From the NCBI RefSeq assembly GCF_024449095.1, contig NZ_CP024628.1, positions 124,001 through 188,000 on the forward strand: a DNA stretch of 64,000 bases, written 5' to 3'. Under the pieces are notes generated by a model. It had not been told where the DNA came from. It did no database searches and saw only the letters and a list, made by a program, of their open reading frames with translations. Shown piece after piece: positions 33,942 to 41,771 of this stretch. Source of the DNA: Vibrio coralliilyticus. Lineage in GTDB: Bacteria > Pseudomonadota > Gammaproteobacteria > Enterobacterales > Vibrionaceae. The translations under genes and the position numbers were made by a program. Each line of letters opens with the position of its first letter. The stretch's first letter is position 1.

Positions 33942-34967
33942 TTACTCCACGATTGGCATGGTATCGGGGGCGGCTTGCTGCCAGATCGCGAACTGTTTAG
34001 CAAAGTAGGTGACGATGAGATCCGCGCCAGCTCGTTTAAAACCGGTAAGGGTTTCTAATACGGCTTCCTGCTCATTGACGATCCCCATTTGCGCCGAGCA
34101 TTTAATGGCCGCGTATTCTCCACTGACCTGATAGACCGCCAGAGGAAGCCGTGTTTGAGTACGCAACTGAGCTAAGACGTCAAGGTAAGGCGTTCCGGGT
34201 TTGACCATCAGGATGTCGGCGCCTTCTTGCTCATCGAGTAAGGCTTCGCTGAGGGCTTGACGCCCGTTGGCGTAGTCAAGTTGATACGTGCGCCTATCGC
34301 CCTCAAGCTCACACTCTACCGCTTGGCGAAATGGGCCGTAAAACGCTGAGGCAAATTTGGCGCTGTGCGCGAGGATCGCCACCTTAGTAAACCCAGCGTC
34401 ATCCAACCCTTGGCGGATCGCTCCGACCTGACCATCCATCATGGAGGAGGGGGCGAGCATATCGGCCCCAGCCTCGGCGGCATTAATGCACTGTTTGACT
34501 AAGTTCGTCACCGTTTGGTCATTGTCCACGTCATGCTCGGAGAGGGCCCCACAATGGCCGTGTGTAGTGTACTCACAGAAACAGATATCAGGGATCACCA
34601 TCATGTGTGGGCATGTTGATTTAATCGTGCGAATCATGCGACTGAGCAAACCGTCTTGATGCCACGTATCACTGCCGATGTCGTCTTTGTTGTGGCTTAC
34701 CCCAAATGGCATGACGGCGCGGATCCCCAACGCATTCAGTGTACGGATTTCATCGGTCAGTTGAAACTCCGGGATCCGCGTCAACCCGGGCAAGCCAGCG
34801 ATGGGCACCGGTGATGCGAGGGCCTCTTCCACAAAGAGTGGATAGATTAAATCGTGCAACTGCACGTCATGCTCACGAACCATAGTGCGCATGATGGGGG
34901 TGGTGCGTAAACGGCGAAGACGTTGGGTGATCCCCAGTTGTGGGGAAGGAATAGAGGAAGATTCCAC
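33942..34967 (-). CDS. hemB: Porphobilinogen synthase (HemB), zinc type, accessory copy
   Basis: 341 aa from a GTG at 34967 with aggag 8 nt upstream; the frame extends to 35099 but that part overlaps the thiolase. HemB condenses two 5-aminolevulinates to porphobilinogen. Schiff-base lysines are Lys204 (HSAKFASAFYGPFR) and Lys256 (MVKPGTPYLD). The zinc-binding cysteines Cys129, Cys131 and Cys139 (ICFCEYTTHGHCG) match the E. coli/yeast zinc type. My recollection of the Vibrio housekeeping HemB is DVALDPFTTHG, without these cysteines, so this is probably a second, transferred copy. Its place between a thiolase and an EamA exporter suggests a special role. Confidence 0.8.
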   Translation of the reverse strand: MESSSIPSPQLGITQRLRRLRTTPIMRTMVREHDVQLHDLIYPLFVEEALASPVPIAGLPGLTRIPEFQLTDEIRTLNALGIRAVMPFGVSHNKDDIGSDTWHQDGLLSRMIRTIKSTCPHMMVIPDICFCEYTTHGHCGALSEHDVDNDQTVTNLVKQCINAAEAGADMLAPSSMMDGQVGAIRQGLDDAGFTKVAILAHSAKFASAFYGPFRQAVECELEGDRRTYQLDYANGRQALSEALLDEQEGADILMVKPGTPYLDVLAQLRTQTRLPLAVYQVSGEYAAIKCSAQMGIVNEQEAVLETLTGFKRAGADLIVTYFAKQFAIWQQAAPDTMPIVE

Positions 34968-35050
34968 AGAGGTGACTCCTAAGTGTGGGGGTAATGAAAA
35001 AAGGCGACGAAAGGCGATGAGGCGAGACGTCGCCTGAAGAAGAGCATGAG

Positions 35051-36253
35051 TCAGACGCGCTCGATGATCATGGCCATGCCTTGGCCAACGCCAACGCACA
35101 GGCTACACAAGGCATACCTTCCCTGTTGTAAGGTCAACTGATTCATCGCGGTTCCGATCACTCGGGTCCCGCTCATGCCTAGAGGATGCCCGAGTGCAAT
35201 TGCGCCACCATTGGGATTAAGGCGCGGGTCGTCGGGGACAATGCCTAAGTGGTTGACCACGGAGAGCACTTGAGAGGCGAAGGCTTCATTGAGCTCAATC
35301 ACGTCCATCTGATCCAGTGACAGTCGAGTCAGTTCCAGCACCTTTTTTATCGCGGGTGTGGGACCAAACCCCATGAGGCTGGGCTCAACGCCCGCGCAGG
35401 CTGTCGCGACGATGCGCGCTTTCGGCACCAGTTGGTGATCGCCCAATGCCGACTCTGATGCTAATAACAGTGCCGCTGCCCCGTCGTTAATGCCCGATGC
35501 GTTTCCCGCTGTGACCGTACCTTGCGCTTGTACCACGGGCTTCAATTTGGCCAAGGTTTCGAGACTTGATAGCCTAGGATGTTCGTCAGTGTCGACCACC
35601 AACGGGTCCTGACGCCGACGCGCCACCTCGACTGGAACGATTTCATGGCGGAAAAAGCCGCGCTCTTGCGCCGCCACGTATTTGGTCTGGCTCCTGTGGG
35701 CAAACACATCCTGATCGTGTCGGCTGATACCAAATTTGACCGCGAGGTTTTCTGCCGTTTCAGGCATTGAACAGGCCCCGTATTGCGACTCCAGCCTCGC
35801 GTTGATAAACCTCCAGCCCATAGTGGTGTCATAGAGTTCCGTATTGCGAGCAAACGGAGCGTCGGGTTTGCCCATCACGTAAGGCGCCCGTGACATCGAC
35901 TCGACGCCTCCTGCAATGATCAGGTTGGCTTCGCCCGCTTTGATGGTACGAGCGGCAATGGACACGGCTTCCATGCCAGAGGCACACAGCCGGTTGACGG
36001 TGGAGCCCGGTACGTCAGTATCCAGTCCGGCGAGCAGCAAACTCATCCGTGCCACGTTGCGGTTGTCTTCGCCCGCTTGATTGGCACAACCTAAAATGAC
36101 ATCGTCGACGCGACGCCAATCGACCGTGGTATGACGCTCTGTCAGGGCTTTTAACGGTATCGCTGCCAGATCATCCGCTCGGATCGAAGATAGGGCGCCA
36201 GCATATCGGCCAATGGGGGTTCTGACGAAGTCACACAGATAGGCGTTAGACAT
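35051..36253 (-). CDS. Thiolase, 3-oxoadipyl-CoA (PcaF/PaaJ) type
   Basis: 400-aa thiolase with all three catalytic residues: nucleophile Cys90 (NRLCASGME), His356 (GGAIALGHPLG) and Cys386 (CSLCVGVGQG). The opening CDFVRTPIGRYAGALSSIRADDL, GCANQAGEDNRNVARM and YDTTMGWRFINARL blocks closely resemble PcaF/PaaJ, which split 3-oxoadipyl-CoA into succinyl-CoA and acetyl-CoA. The ATG at 36253 follows aggagg by 6 nt and overlaps the esterase stop by 8 bp. No other protocatechuate or phenylacetate genes are present, so the true substrate is open. Confidence 0.85.
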   Translation of the reverse strand: MSNAYLCDFVRTPIGRYAGALSSIRADDLAAIPLKALTERHTTVDWRRVDDVILGCANQAGEDNRNVARMSLLLAGLDTDVPGSTVNRLCASGMEAVSIAARTIKAGEANLIIAGGVESMSRAPYVMGKPDAPFARNTELYDTTMGWRFINARLESQYGACSMPETAENLAVKFGISRHDQDVFAHRSQTKYVAAQERGFFRHEIVPVEVARRRQDPLVVDTDEHPRLSSLETLAKLKPVVQAQGTVTAGNASGINDGAAALLLASESALGDHQLVPKARIVATACAGVEPSLMGFGPTPAIKKVLELTRLSLDQMDVIELNEAFASQVLSVVNHLGIVPDDPRLNPNGGAIALGHPLGMSGTRVIGTAMNQLTLQQGRYALCSLCVGVGQGMAMIIERV

Positions 36254-36923
36254 GGGCGGCCTCCTCATGCGTAGGCGCGTAGCAAGCGGCTAACAAGGTT
36301 CTGGCCTGTTCGATTTCCGATTGACTCACGTGATGCTCGCGCTCGGCAGCAATCTCAAGATGGACGTGTGCCCCGAGCTGGTCAAAGTAGGCGGCCGTTT
36401 GCGTGATGCGCTTGGCGGGCACCCAGGTATCAGTGTGACTTCCTGATAGCCACAAAGGCATGCCTTCAAACACCGCTTTTTGAACGGGGGCCACTGGGCA
36501 CTGAGGACCGAACAGGCCGCCGGTGAACACAATGACACCGCCCAGTGGTTGCAATGCGCGTCGGACGAACTCGGCGGCCATACACCCACCTTGAGAGAAG
36601 CCCATGAGCCAGATCCGCTGGCGGTCGACCCCTTGTGAGAGGAGGGCTTGAAGGATCTGGTCGATGACTTTCAGCCCCTGATCTAACTGGGGCTGGTTGT
36701 CGTCCAGCTCGCGAGTGAATCCACGTGGATACCAGGTTGCCTCTGGGGCTCTTGGCAGGCAGTAGGTGGCATCTGGGATAGCCAGTTTGTCAATCAAGCT
36801 CGCCATGTCGTCGGCGGTTTGTCGGCGACCATGTAAAAGGATCACTACAGGATTGTCGTCACCCAGCGGTGCGCCTTTCATGCTCATTGTATATGGGTGA
36901 ATGTCAGTTTGAAGAGGTAACAC
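36246..36923 (-). CDS. Alpha/beta hydrolase, phospholipase/carboxylesterase family
   Basis: 225-aa serine hydrolase of the YpfH-like family. Features are the oxyanion LLHGRRQTADDM (about 29-40), nucleophile Ser110 in LMGFSQGG, an Asp in SGSHTDTWVP and the final His in EREHHVS. It could release an acid from an ester or thioester for the following enzymes. It begins at a GTG with aagga upstream, 25 nt after the BKACE stop, and overlaps the thiolase start, so it is in the same operon. Confidence 0.85.
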   Translation of the reverse strand: MLPLQTDIHPYTMSMKGAPLGDDNPVVILLHGRRQTADDMASLIDKLAIPDATYCLPRAPEATWYPRGFTRELDDNQPQLDQGLKVIDQILQALLSQGVDRQRIWLMGFSQGGCMAAEFVRRALQPLGGVIVFTGGLFGPQCPVAPVQKAVFEGMPLWLSGSHTDTWVPAKRITQTAAYFDQLGAHVHLEIAAEREHHVSQSEIEQARTLLAACYAPTHEEAAHV

Positions 36924-36948
36924 AGTCGTTATTCCTTGTCTTGAGGGG

Positions 36949-37812
36949 TTATATTGTCGCCGCTGCGATAGGGTTGGCTTGGGGGGGGGGACGGCTGAGG
37001 CCTAACAGGGCTCTGGCTTCGTTCACGGTGGCTACGTCTCTGCCCAGCTCATGAGACAGTCGGACGACACGATCGACTAACTGGGCATTGCTGGTGGCGA
37101 GCTCACCTTTTCGGTAATAGATGTTGTCCTCGAGTCCGGTGCGCACATGACCCCCGAGTAAAATCGAGTAAGTGTTGAGCGGCAATTGCGCCTGACCGAT
37201 GCCGATGGCTGACCACAAACTGTTGGCGGGCAGACTGTCCACTAGGTGCAGCAGATCTTTACAGGTTGGGCGGACCCCACCGTGAATGCCCATCGCAAAG
37301 GCAAACACCAGCCTTTCACCAAGGTAGCCTTGTTGCTGGAGCGTGACGGCTTCGTGAATGACACCGGAATGGTAGATCTCTATTTCCGGCATGACCTGAT
37401 TGGCTTTAAGTGCCTGTGCAAGTTTTTTGGCGAGCGCGGGGCTGTTGATGAAAGGCTTATCACCGTGATTGACCGAGCCACAGTTGAAAGAGGCGATCTC
37501 TGGACGGTACTCGAGGTGGTTCCAAGCCTCCTCTTCCGGGCTATTTTTTGGCAGGTTTAGGCCCGAAGTGCTGAGGTTAAGAAGGATGTCGGAACGTTCG
37601 CGGATTCGCTCTATGATCTCGCGCCACACAGCTTGGTCGTAGGAGGGCCGACCAGCGTCATCCCGAGCGTGAATGTGGGCGACGCTAGCACCAGCTTGGC
37701 TGCACTGGATGACGGCGTCAGCAATCTCTTTCGGTGTGTGTGGTATTGCCGGTTGCTTACTTCTTGGGGTGATCCCGCCGTTGACGGCGGCGGTGATAAT
37801 TAATTTGTCCAT
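36949..37812 (-). CDS. Beta-keto acid cleavage enzyme (BKACE/Kce family)
   Basis: 287 aa from ATG 37812 (open to a TTG at 37821). BKACEs combine a beta-keto acid with acetyl-CoA to give acetoacetate and a new acyl-CoA. Zinc-site motif HIHARDDAGRPSYD and the late GGHVRTGLEDN are present. Known substrates in the family include 3-keto-5-aminohexanoate, dehydrocarnitine and 3-ketoadipate. The neighbouring 3-oxoadipyl-type thiolase makes a dicarboxylic beta-keto acid plausible. Codons for Pro-Pro-Pro near the C-terminus form a run of ten C residues (36981-36990), a possible slippage site. Confidence 0.85.
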   Translation of the reverse strand: MDKLIITAAVNGGITPRSKQPAIPHTPKEIADAVIQCSQAGASVAHIHARDDAGRPSYDQAVWREIIERIRERSDILLNLSTSGLNLPKNSPEEEAWNHLEYRPEIASFNCGSVNHGDKPFINSPALAKKLAQALKANQVMPEIEIYHSGVIHEAVTLQQQGYLGERLVFAFAMGIHGGVRPTCKDLLHLVDSLPANSLWSAIGIGQAQLPLNTYSILLGGHVRTGLEDNIYYRKGELATSNAQLVDRVVRLSHELGRDVATVNEARALLGLSRPPPQANPIAAATI

Positions 37813-37821
37813 AGGTTTCAA

Positions 37822-38199
37822 TTGTTTATATTATTCAATCACCTTCATAATAAATGTATAAAATTAAAGTAATGTCCCCAAAAAATGGTGACGCAGAAGG
37901 GTTTATTGAATGAAAGCGGCAAGGCGCGGCGATTCGAAGCGTCTGAGGCAGGGGAAGCGCAAAATGTTACGAGGAGAATGAAGACAATCCGTGTATGAGC
38001 GACGAAGCGGGCACAAGCGAGCCTTTTACGTCCGTGTTAATTGGAAGGGCAACAAGGTCATCAATAACTCGAGGGCTAATGTCGAGGATATGATTGTTCT
38101 GGATGAGCCATTCATGGATGGCCTCAGGTATGGCAAGGGAGCGAGCGCGGCGATACCTATGCGCTCACCAACAGCCCTGAGTGAAAGATACTTGGCACC
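37822..38199. other. Intergenic region with possible decayed coding sequence
   Basis: About 378 bp between the BKACE and MepB genes. The left part is AT-rich with TATACA/TATTAT-like boxes on the minus strand and probably holds the promoter of the BKACE operon. The right part (37991-38203) has a plus-strand open frame of 70 codons starting MYERRSGHKRAFYVR; it has no recognised domain, no ribosome site, and another frame also looks coding between stops. I treat it as a probable gene remnant. Confidence 0.35.
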
Positions 38200-38808
38200 C
38201 TAGTTTAAAGGCGCGCCAAAGAGACGGGCAAATTTTTCGAAATCGGTGATCACATTTTCTTCCATCCAGACAAAGTACTCACATTGCCAACGCTGTGTTC
38301 GCTTGGCCGACTCAGAAAACACTTGAGACTTCTCCACACCCCGACTCGAAGTCCAGGGAGGGAAGACTCGCACGGCCATTTTCCCTTTCGCTTTCTCTGA
38401 CCTGACCACCCCTTTCTTTAGCAGCACCGATAAGGGAAAGATAAACATCCCTTGTTTGGAGGTTTGGTGATCATGGACCTCCACAAACAGGTAATCCAAA
38501 TCCGGTTTCTCAAAAGGCCTCGTCTTTTTCGGCTCGGGACCCTCCCCATGAGAGCGCTTCCAGATGGTGAGGAAATGCCCCGGCCTATCGGGCGTAACGT
38601 GGCCCTTTCTATACAGGATTTGTTGGCCATCAATGGAGAACGCGAGCGCTTCATACTGACGATTCTGAGGGTAAGGGTCTAAGACGATGGGGTGGGTTAA
38701 CGTGTAGCCATTCGCTAAGATGTTGTGACGCAAAAACCAATCCAACGCCTGGACATACGAATTCTGTGACAAAAGTATTTCCCCTGGAAACACGCCCGTA
38801 GCGCACAT
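38200..38808 (-). CDS. MepB-family protein
   Basis: 202-aa soluble protein matching the MepB family named for the third gene of the Staphylococcus aureus mepRAB efflux operon. Recognisable blocks are QYEALAFSIDGQQILYRKGHVTPDRPGHFLTIWKR, DLDYLFVEVHD, GMFIFPLSVLLKKGVV and KMAVRVFPPWTSS. Molecular function is unknown. It lies upstream of the BKACE operon on the same strand but with a 380-bp gap, so it is probably a separate unit. Confidence 0.75.
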   Translation of the reverse strand: MCATGVFPGEILLSQNSYVQALDWFLRHNILANGYTLTHPIVLDPYPQNRQYEALAFSIDGQQILYRKGHVTPDRPGHFLTIWKRSHGEGPEPKKTRPFEKPDLDYLFVEVHDHQTSKQGMFIFPLSVLLKKGVVRSEKAKGKMAVRVFPPWTSSRGVEKSQVFSESAKRTQRWQCEYFVWMEENVITDFEKFARLFGAPLN

Positions 38809-38926
38809 TCATGATCAAAGGCGTGCAGGGCAAAGTGAATGGTAGAGCGCCCGCGAAAAGCGTGAGTGGGGCGCTCAGTATGGTGACGTGACGGTCAACG
38901 CATTGACCTAACCTCTTTTTGCGTGT

Positions 38927-39862
38927 CTATGACACGGAGAGATCGCGCGATCGCTTGCGTTTATCTCGTGACCAATAATGCGCAAGTATTGAACCTGACA
39001 AGTTATGCCAGATAGAAAAGAGCGCAGCAGGCAGTGCCGAGATGGGGGAGAAAAATTTGAGCGCTAATGCCGTGGCCAATCCAGAATTTTGTAAGCCAAC
39101 CTCGATCGCAATCGTCTTACAGGTCACATAGTCAAACTTGAGCGCTCTGCAAACCCAGTAACCCAAAACAAGCCCCATGGCATTGTGCAAAATGACCGCC
39201 AGCGCGATCCCCAATCCGACGATGGCAATCTTATCATGGTTAAGGGCCACGATAATGGCGATGGCCATGACAATCGAGAGCATCGAGACAAGCGGCAACA
39301 CAGGGGCTATTGTCATCACTGGACGACGAAAGAAGTGGTTGAGGGCGATCCCAATGGTGATCGGGATAATGACGATTTTCACCAGATTGAGCACCATTGG
39401 TCCAACGGGGACGTCGACGTTCACGCCCAGAAGGGCATCGACTAAAAATGGGGTCATCACCACGCCTATCAAGGTGGAAAAAGCGGTCATGGTGATGGAT
39501 AAGGCGACATTGCCGTTGGCGAGATAACAGATCACATTTGAGGCGGTGCCTCCTGCGACACTGCCTACCAGCACCATACCAATGGTGAGCGCCATATCCA
39601 TATCAAAGGCGTGAGCAACAAACAGAGCACTCAGTGGCATGACGGAGAACTGAAGAATGAGCCCGGCCGTCACCGCCTTCACACTGGATGTGACACGTTT
39701 AAAATCATCGAGCGTTAGCGTTAAGCCCATGGACAGCATGATGAGCATCAGCAAGGGAACGATTTGGGGTTTGAGTGGTGTAAATATCGCAGGTTGCAGG
39801 TAAGCGACAACGGAACCCAATACCACCCAGAGTGGAAACGCATTGATTATTATTCTAAGCAT
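38927..39862 (-). CDS. BASS-family (bile acid:sodium symporter-like) transporter
   Basis: 311-aa membrane protein with about nine to ten helices of the BASS superfamily. PLLMLIMLSMGLTLTLDDFKRV, LILQFSVMPLSALF, GSVAGGTASNVICYLANGNVALS (crossover-helix region) and EVGLQNSGLATALALKFF are typical. Relatives import organic anions such as pantoate, pyruvate or bile acids with sodium. In the island it is the natural candidate for uptake of the carboxylic acid processed by BKACE and thiolase. Confidence 0.85.
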   Translation of the reverse strand: MLRIIINAFPLWVVLGSVVAYLQPAIFTPLKPQIVPLLMLIMLSMGLTLTLDDFKRVTSSVKAVTAGLILQFSVMPLSALFVAHAFDMDMALTIGMVLVGSVAGGTASNVICYLANGNVALSITMTAFSTLIGVVMTPFLVDALLGVNVDVPVGPMVLNLVKIVIIPITIGIALNHFFRRPVMTIAPVLPLVSMLSIVMAIAIIVALNHDKIAIVGLGIALAVILHNAMGLVLGYWVCRALKFDYVTCKTIAIEVGLQNSGLATALALKFFSPISALPAALFSIWHNLSGSILAHYWSRDKRKRSRDLSVS

Positions 39863-40311
39863 AAGTGATTCAATCTTTTCAACTTTTGGCTCTCAATAGT
39901 ACATCGATTGTGTGCACTAACTAAACAATAATTCACCCTTTAGTATGCTGGGCTTCTTGCTTGATACCCGTGTAGCAAATTGGCTCATTGTCGAAAAGGC
40001 TGAAAGTTAGGCACCAACAACACGGCGATGGGATCGGATCATTGTAGCAGGGAAACAGAGATGTTGATTACGCTTGATATTCGCTCATCGTTTCAACTAA
40101 GTTATCCAATGAAAATCCACGACATTCAATGTCATACCCCTTTAGATTTAACTTTTTCAACAGGTGATGGGATTTCCTATTAATTTGGCCTCACTGTATC
40201 TTTACTTCGGCAATGAGTATTGTCTTATCTAAATCATTAGAAAGCTTGAAGTTATCCTCGTTCAACGACCAGCCGAGATGGGAAAATTGCGTCATAATGG
40301 GTCCGTTGTGT
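39863..40311. other. Island right-end spacer
   Basis: About 450 bp between the BASS gene start and the right IS4 fragment. G+C falls here compared with the island genes. It should contain the BASS promoter. A 76-codon open frame (40213-40443) is out of frame with the transposase fragment it overlaps and is not credited. I see no integration site or RNA gene. Confidence 0.4.
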
Positions 40312-40359
40312 CCAAAGCCGCTGTGCTCTCAGATAAAGCAACGATTCGTCGACGTCGAT
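40312..40359 (+). repeat. 48-bp direct repeat, right copy
   Basis: Identical to 31870-31917. Upstream of this copy the sequence does not match the transposase N-terminus, so similarity begins abruptly at the repeat. Confidence 0.85.
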
Positions 40360-40906
40360 TACTCGGTGACTTGGTCCTTTGGCTCATCGTTGGAATGGCA
40401 TTCTTCCGCAACGGACCTATCGCTGAAGTTGCAAGACGAATGAACGTCTGTGCTGAGGGAAGGCCAAAACCGTGTTTACCTCGCTGCCTCGCGACCAGGT
40501 ATCTGAGCTATACCATGAGAGGTGGGAGATAGAGCTTGGTTATAGAGACATAAAAAGCTCAATAACACAACGCTTTAGTGCTGAGAAGTAAGACCGTAGA
40601 CCTTGTTGACCAAGAACTATGGGGGCCGTTACTTGGGTATAATTTGGTAAGAAGAGAGGCCAGTCAAGCTGCTGTTGAACACGGTCGTTCGCCGAATGAA
40701 ATCAGCTTCAAATACGTTTGTCAGTTCATAGCCAGTCAGTTGAAAGTAATGAGCAAAGAAATATGACCAGAGAATACACCTAAGCGCCTGAAGAGCTTAT
40801 GTGGTGACTTACCTGTCTTTTTTATAGACAAACGCCCTAAGCCAAATCGGCCTAGGGCGGTAAAAATATCAAAGACCCGCTATCCGGTTAATCGCACGCA
40901 GCAGCG

Positions 40907-40939
40907 CTTAAGTGAACTACGTTGCGGCATGACCGGGCT
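40907..40939 (-). repeat. Right terminal inverted repeat of IS4-family element
   Basis: Reverse complement begins agcccggtcatgccgc and aligns with 31673-31705 at 23 of 33 positions. It lies directly after the transposase C-terminal codons, as expected for an IS end. I found no matching target duplication in the outer flanks. Confidence 0.6.
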
Positions 40940-40996
40940 TTTTTGTGCTGAAAGTAAGCAAAACGGATTTGCTTGGCAGAGAGGACGAACTTTGAT

Positions 40997-41551
40997 TTAA
41001 CAGTTGGTATTTTCAACCCGTACGGTACAGACACAGCCCTCAGCTGGACAAGTGCTAGAAGACCTTCCTCCAAAGGAATCATAGATGACATAGCAACCCG
41101 GCGGCAGAGTGGTGATGTTGCTACTGTTAAGTTCAGTCTCAGAAAAAGAGTGTTCAAAACCAATCACAGTATGCCGATTACCGATGGCTGTTGTGAGGTC
41201 ATCGCTTGTGCCAAGAGTTATAAAATCAAGCATGGTCAATGCGTCACCTGATTCCCCTTCACTTTCAGGGCACAGTGCTCCCCAATCGACCTCAACGGTA
41301 CCGATACCAAAATCCAACACATAATCCTGTTGATTTCCCGGATTAGACGTACTTGGTGTTAATCCGTTAATGTAGGCTTTCGCACTAACCTGATTAATCA
41401 CGCCTTCCATTGCGTTGGCAATACCTTCCAATGTGGCTTCACGAGCAGAGGATTGAAGGTTAAGAAATCTAGGCGCTGCCACGACAGCAAGAATACCTAA
41501 AATAACCACGACAACGACCAACTCGATTAATGTAAAACCAGTTTTTTTCAT
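40997..41551 (-). CDS. Type IV (MSHA-like) prepilin
   Basis: 184-aa class IV prepilin. Leader MKKTG precedes the processed FTLIELVVVVVILGILAVVAAPRF, giving PilD cleavage between Gly5 and Phe6 with the conserved Glu at mature position 5. The C-terminal region has a disulphide-prone tail (CPAEGCVCTVRVENTNC). The ATG at 41551 is used; the upstream TTG only adds one residue. It is an isolated gene with no assembly ATPase, platform or minor pilin nearby, ending 58 bp from the IS4 end. It may be a relocated minor pilin or surface pilin variant. Confidence 0.8.
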   Translation of the reverse strand: MKKTGFTLIELVVVVVILGILAVVAAPRFLNLQSSAREATLEGIANAMEGVINQVSAKAYINGLTPSTSNPGNQQDYVLDFGIGTVEVDWGALCPESEGESGDALTMLDFITLGTSDDLTTAIGNRHTVIGFEHSFSETELNSSNITTLPPGCYVIYDSFGGRSSSTCPAEGCVCTVRVENTNC

Positions 41552-41771
41552 CAAACTCTACTACGTTTATTTGCTACCACATGGCAGGGTTACCTGCATG
41601 CAAATGTTTATAAAGAAGGGGGCAATTATGACTATAAATAATTGATTACAACAGAGCCTAATCCCTAATTACATTACTAAGATTAATAATTGAAAACCAA
41701 AAAAGCCACTGAAATATTGAGATATTTATTAGGAATACACAATCCACAGGTGAAATGCTCTTATGCCTTAT

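Larger units (their letters stand above)
31673..40939. mobile_element. Accessory island lodged in an IS4-family element
   Basis: The left end carries an IS inverted repeat and the 5' part of an IS4 transposase gene; the right end carries an overlapping 5' fragment, the 3' part and the other inverted repeat. Both ends keep the same orientation and share a 48-bp identical sequence (31870-31917 and 40312-40359). Between them are about 8.4 kb of foreign-looking genes with more G+C than the surroundings (one 60-base line near 35881 has 37 G+C). It may have arisen by insertion into one IS with duplication, or by recombination of two IS copies. No integrase or intact transposase remains. Confidence 0.6.
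40312..40939 (+). pseudogene. Decayed IS4-family transposase, right-hand fragment
   Basis: Reading across frames gives KAAVLSDKATIRRRR, GDLVLWLIVGMAFFRN and IAEVARRMNVC (N-terminal part), then after an internal deletion LPRDQVSELYHERWEIELGYRD (C-terminal YREK-type region), VDQELWGPLLGYNLVRREAS, and KRLKSLCGDLPVFFIDKRPKP followed by RAVKISKTRYPVNR. The catalytic DDE core is largely missing, and several frameshifts and stops are present. The fragment ends at the right inverted repeat (40907-40939). Confidence 0.8.

Noticed and set aside
37812..37900. Lux-box-like operator upstream of the BKACE operon, given its LuxR-type regulator
   Set aside because: No 20-bp palindrome resembling a lux box; the regulator also lacks an autoinducer domain.
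37991..38203. 70-codon plus-strand ORF in the island
   Set aside because: No ribosome site, no recognisable domain, and competing frames look equally plausible; kept only as possible decayed DNA.
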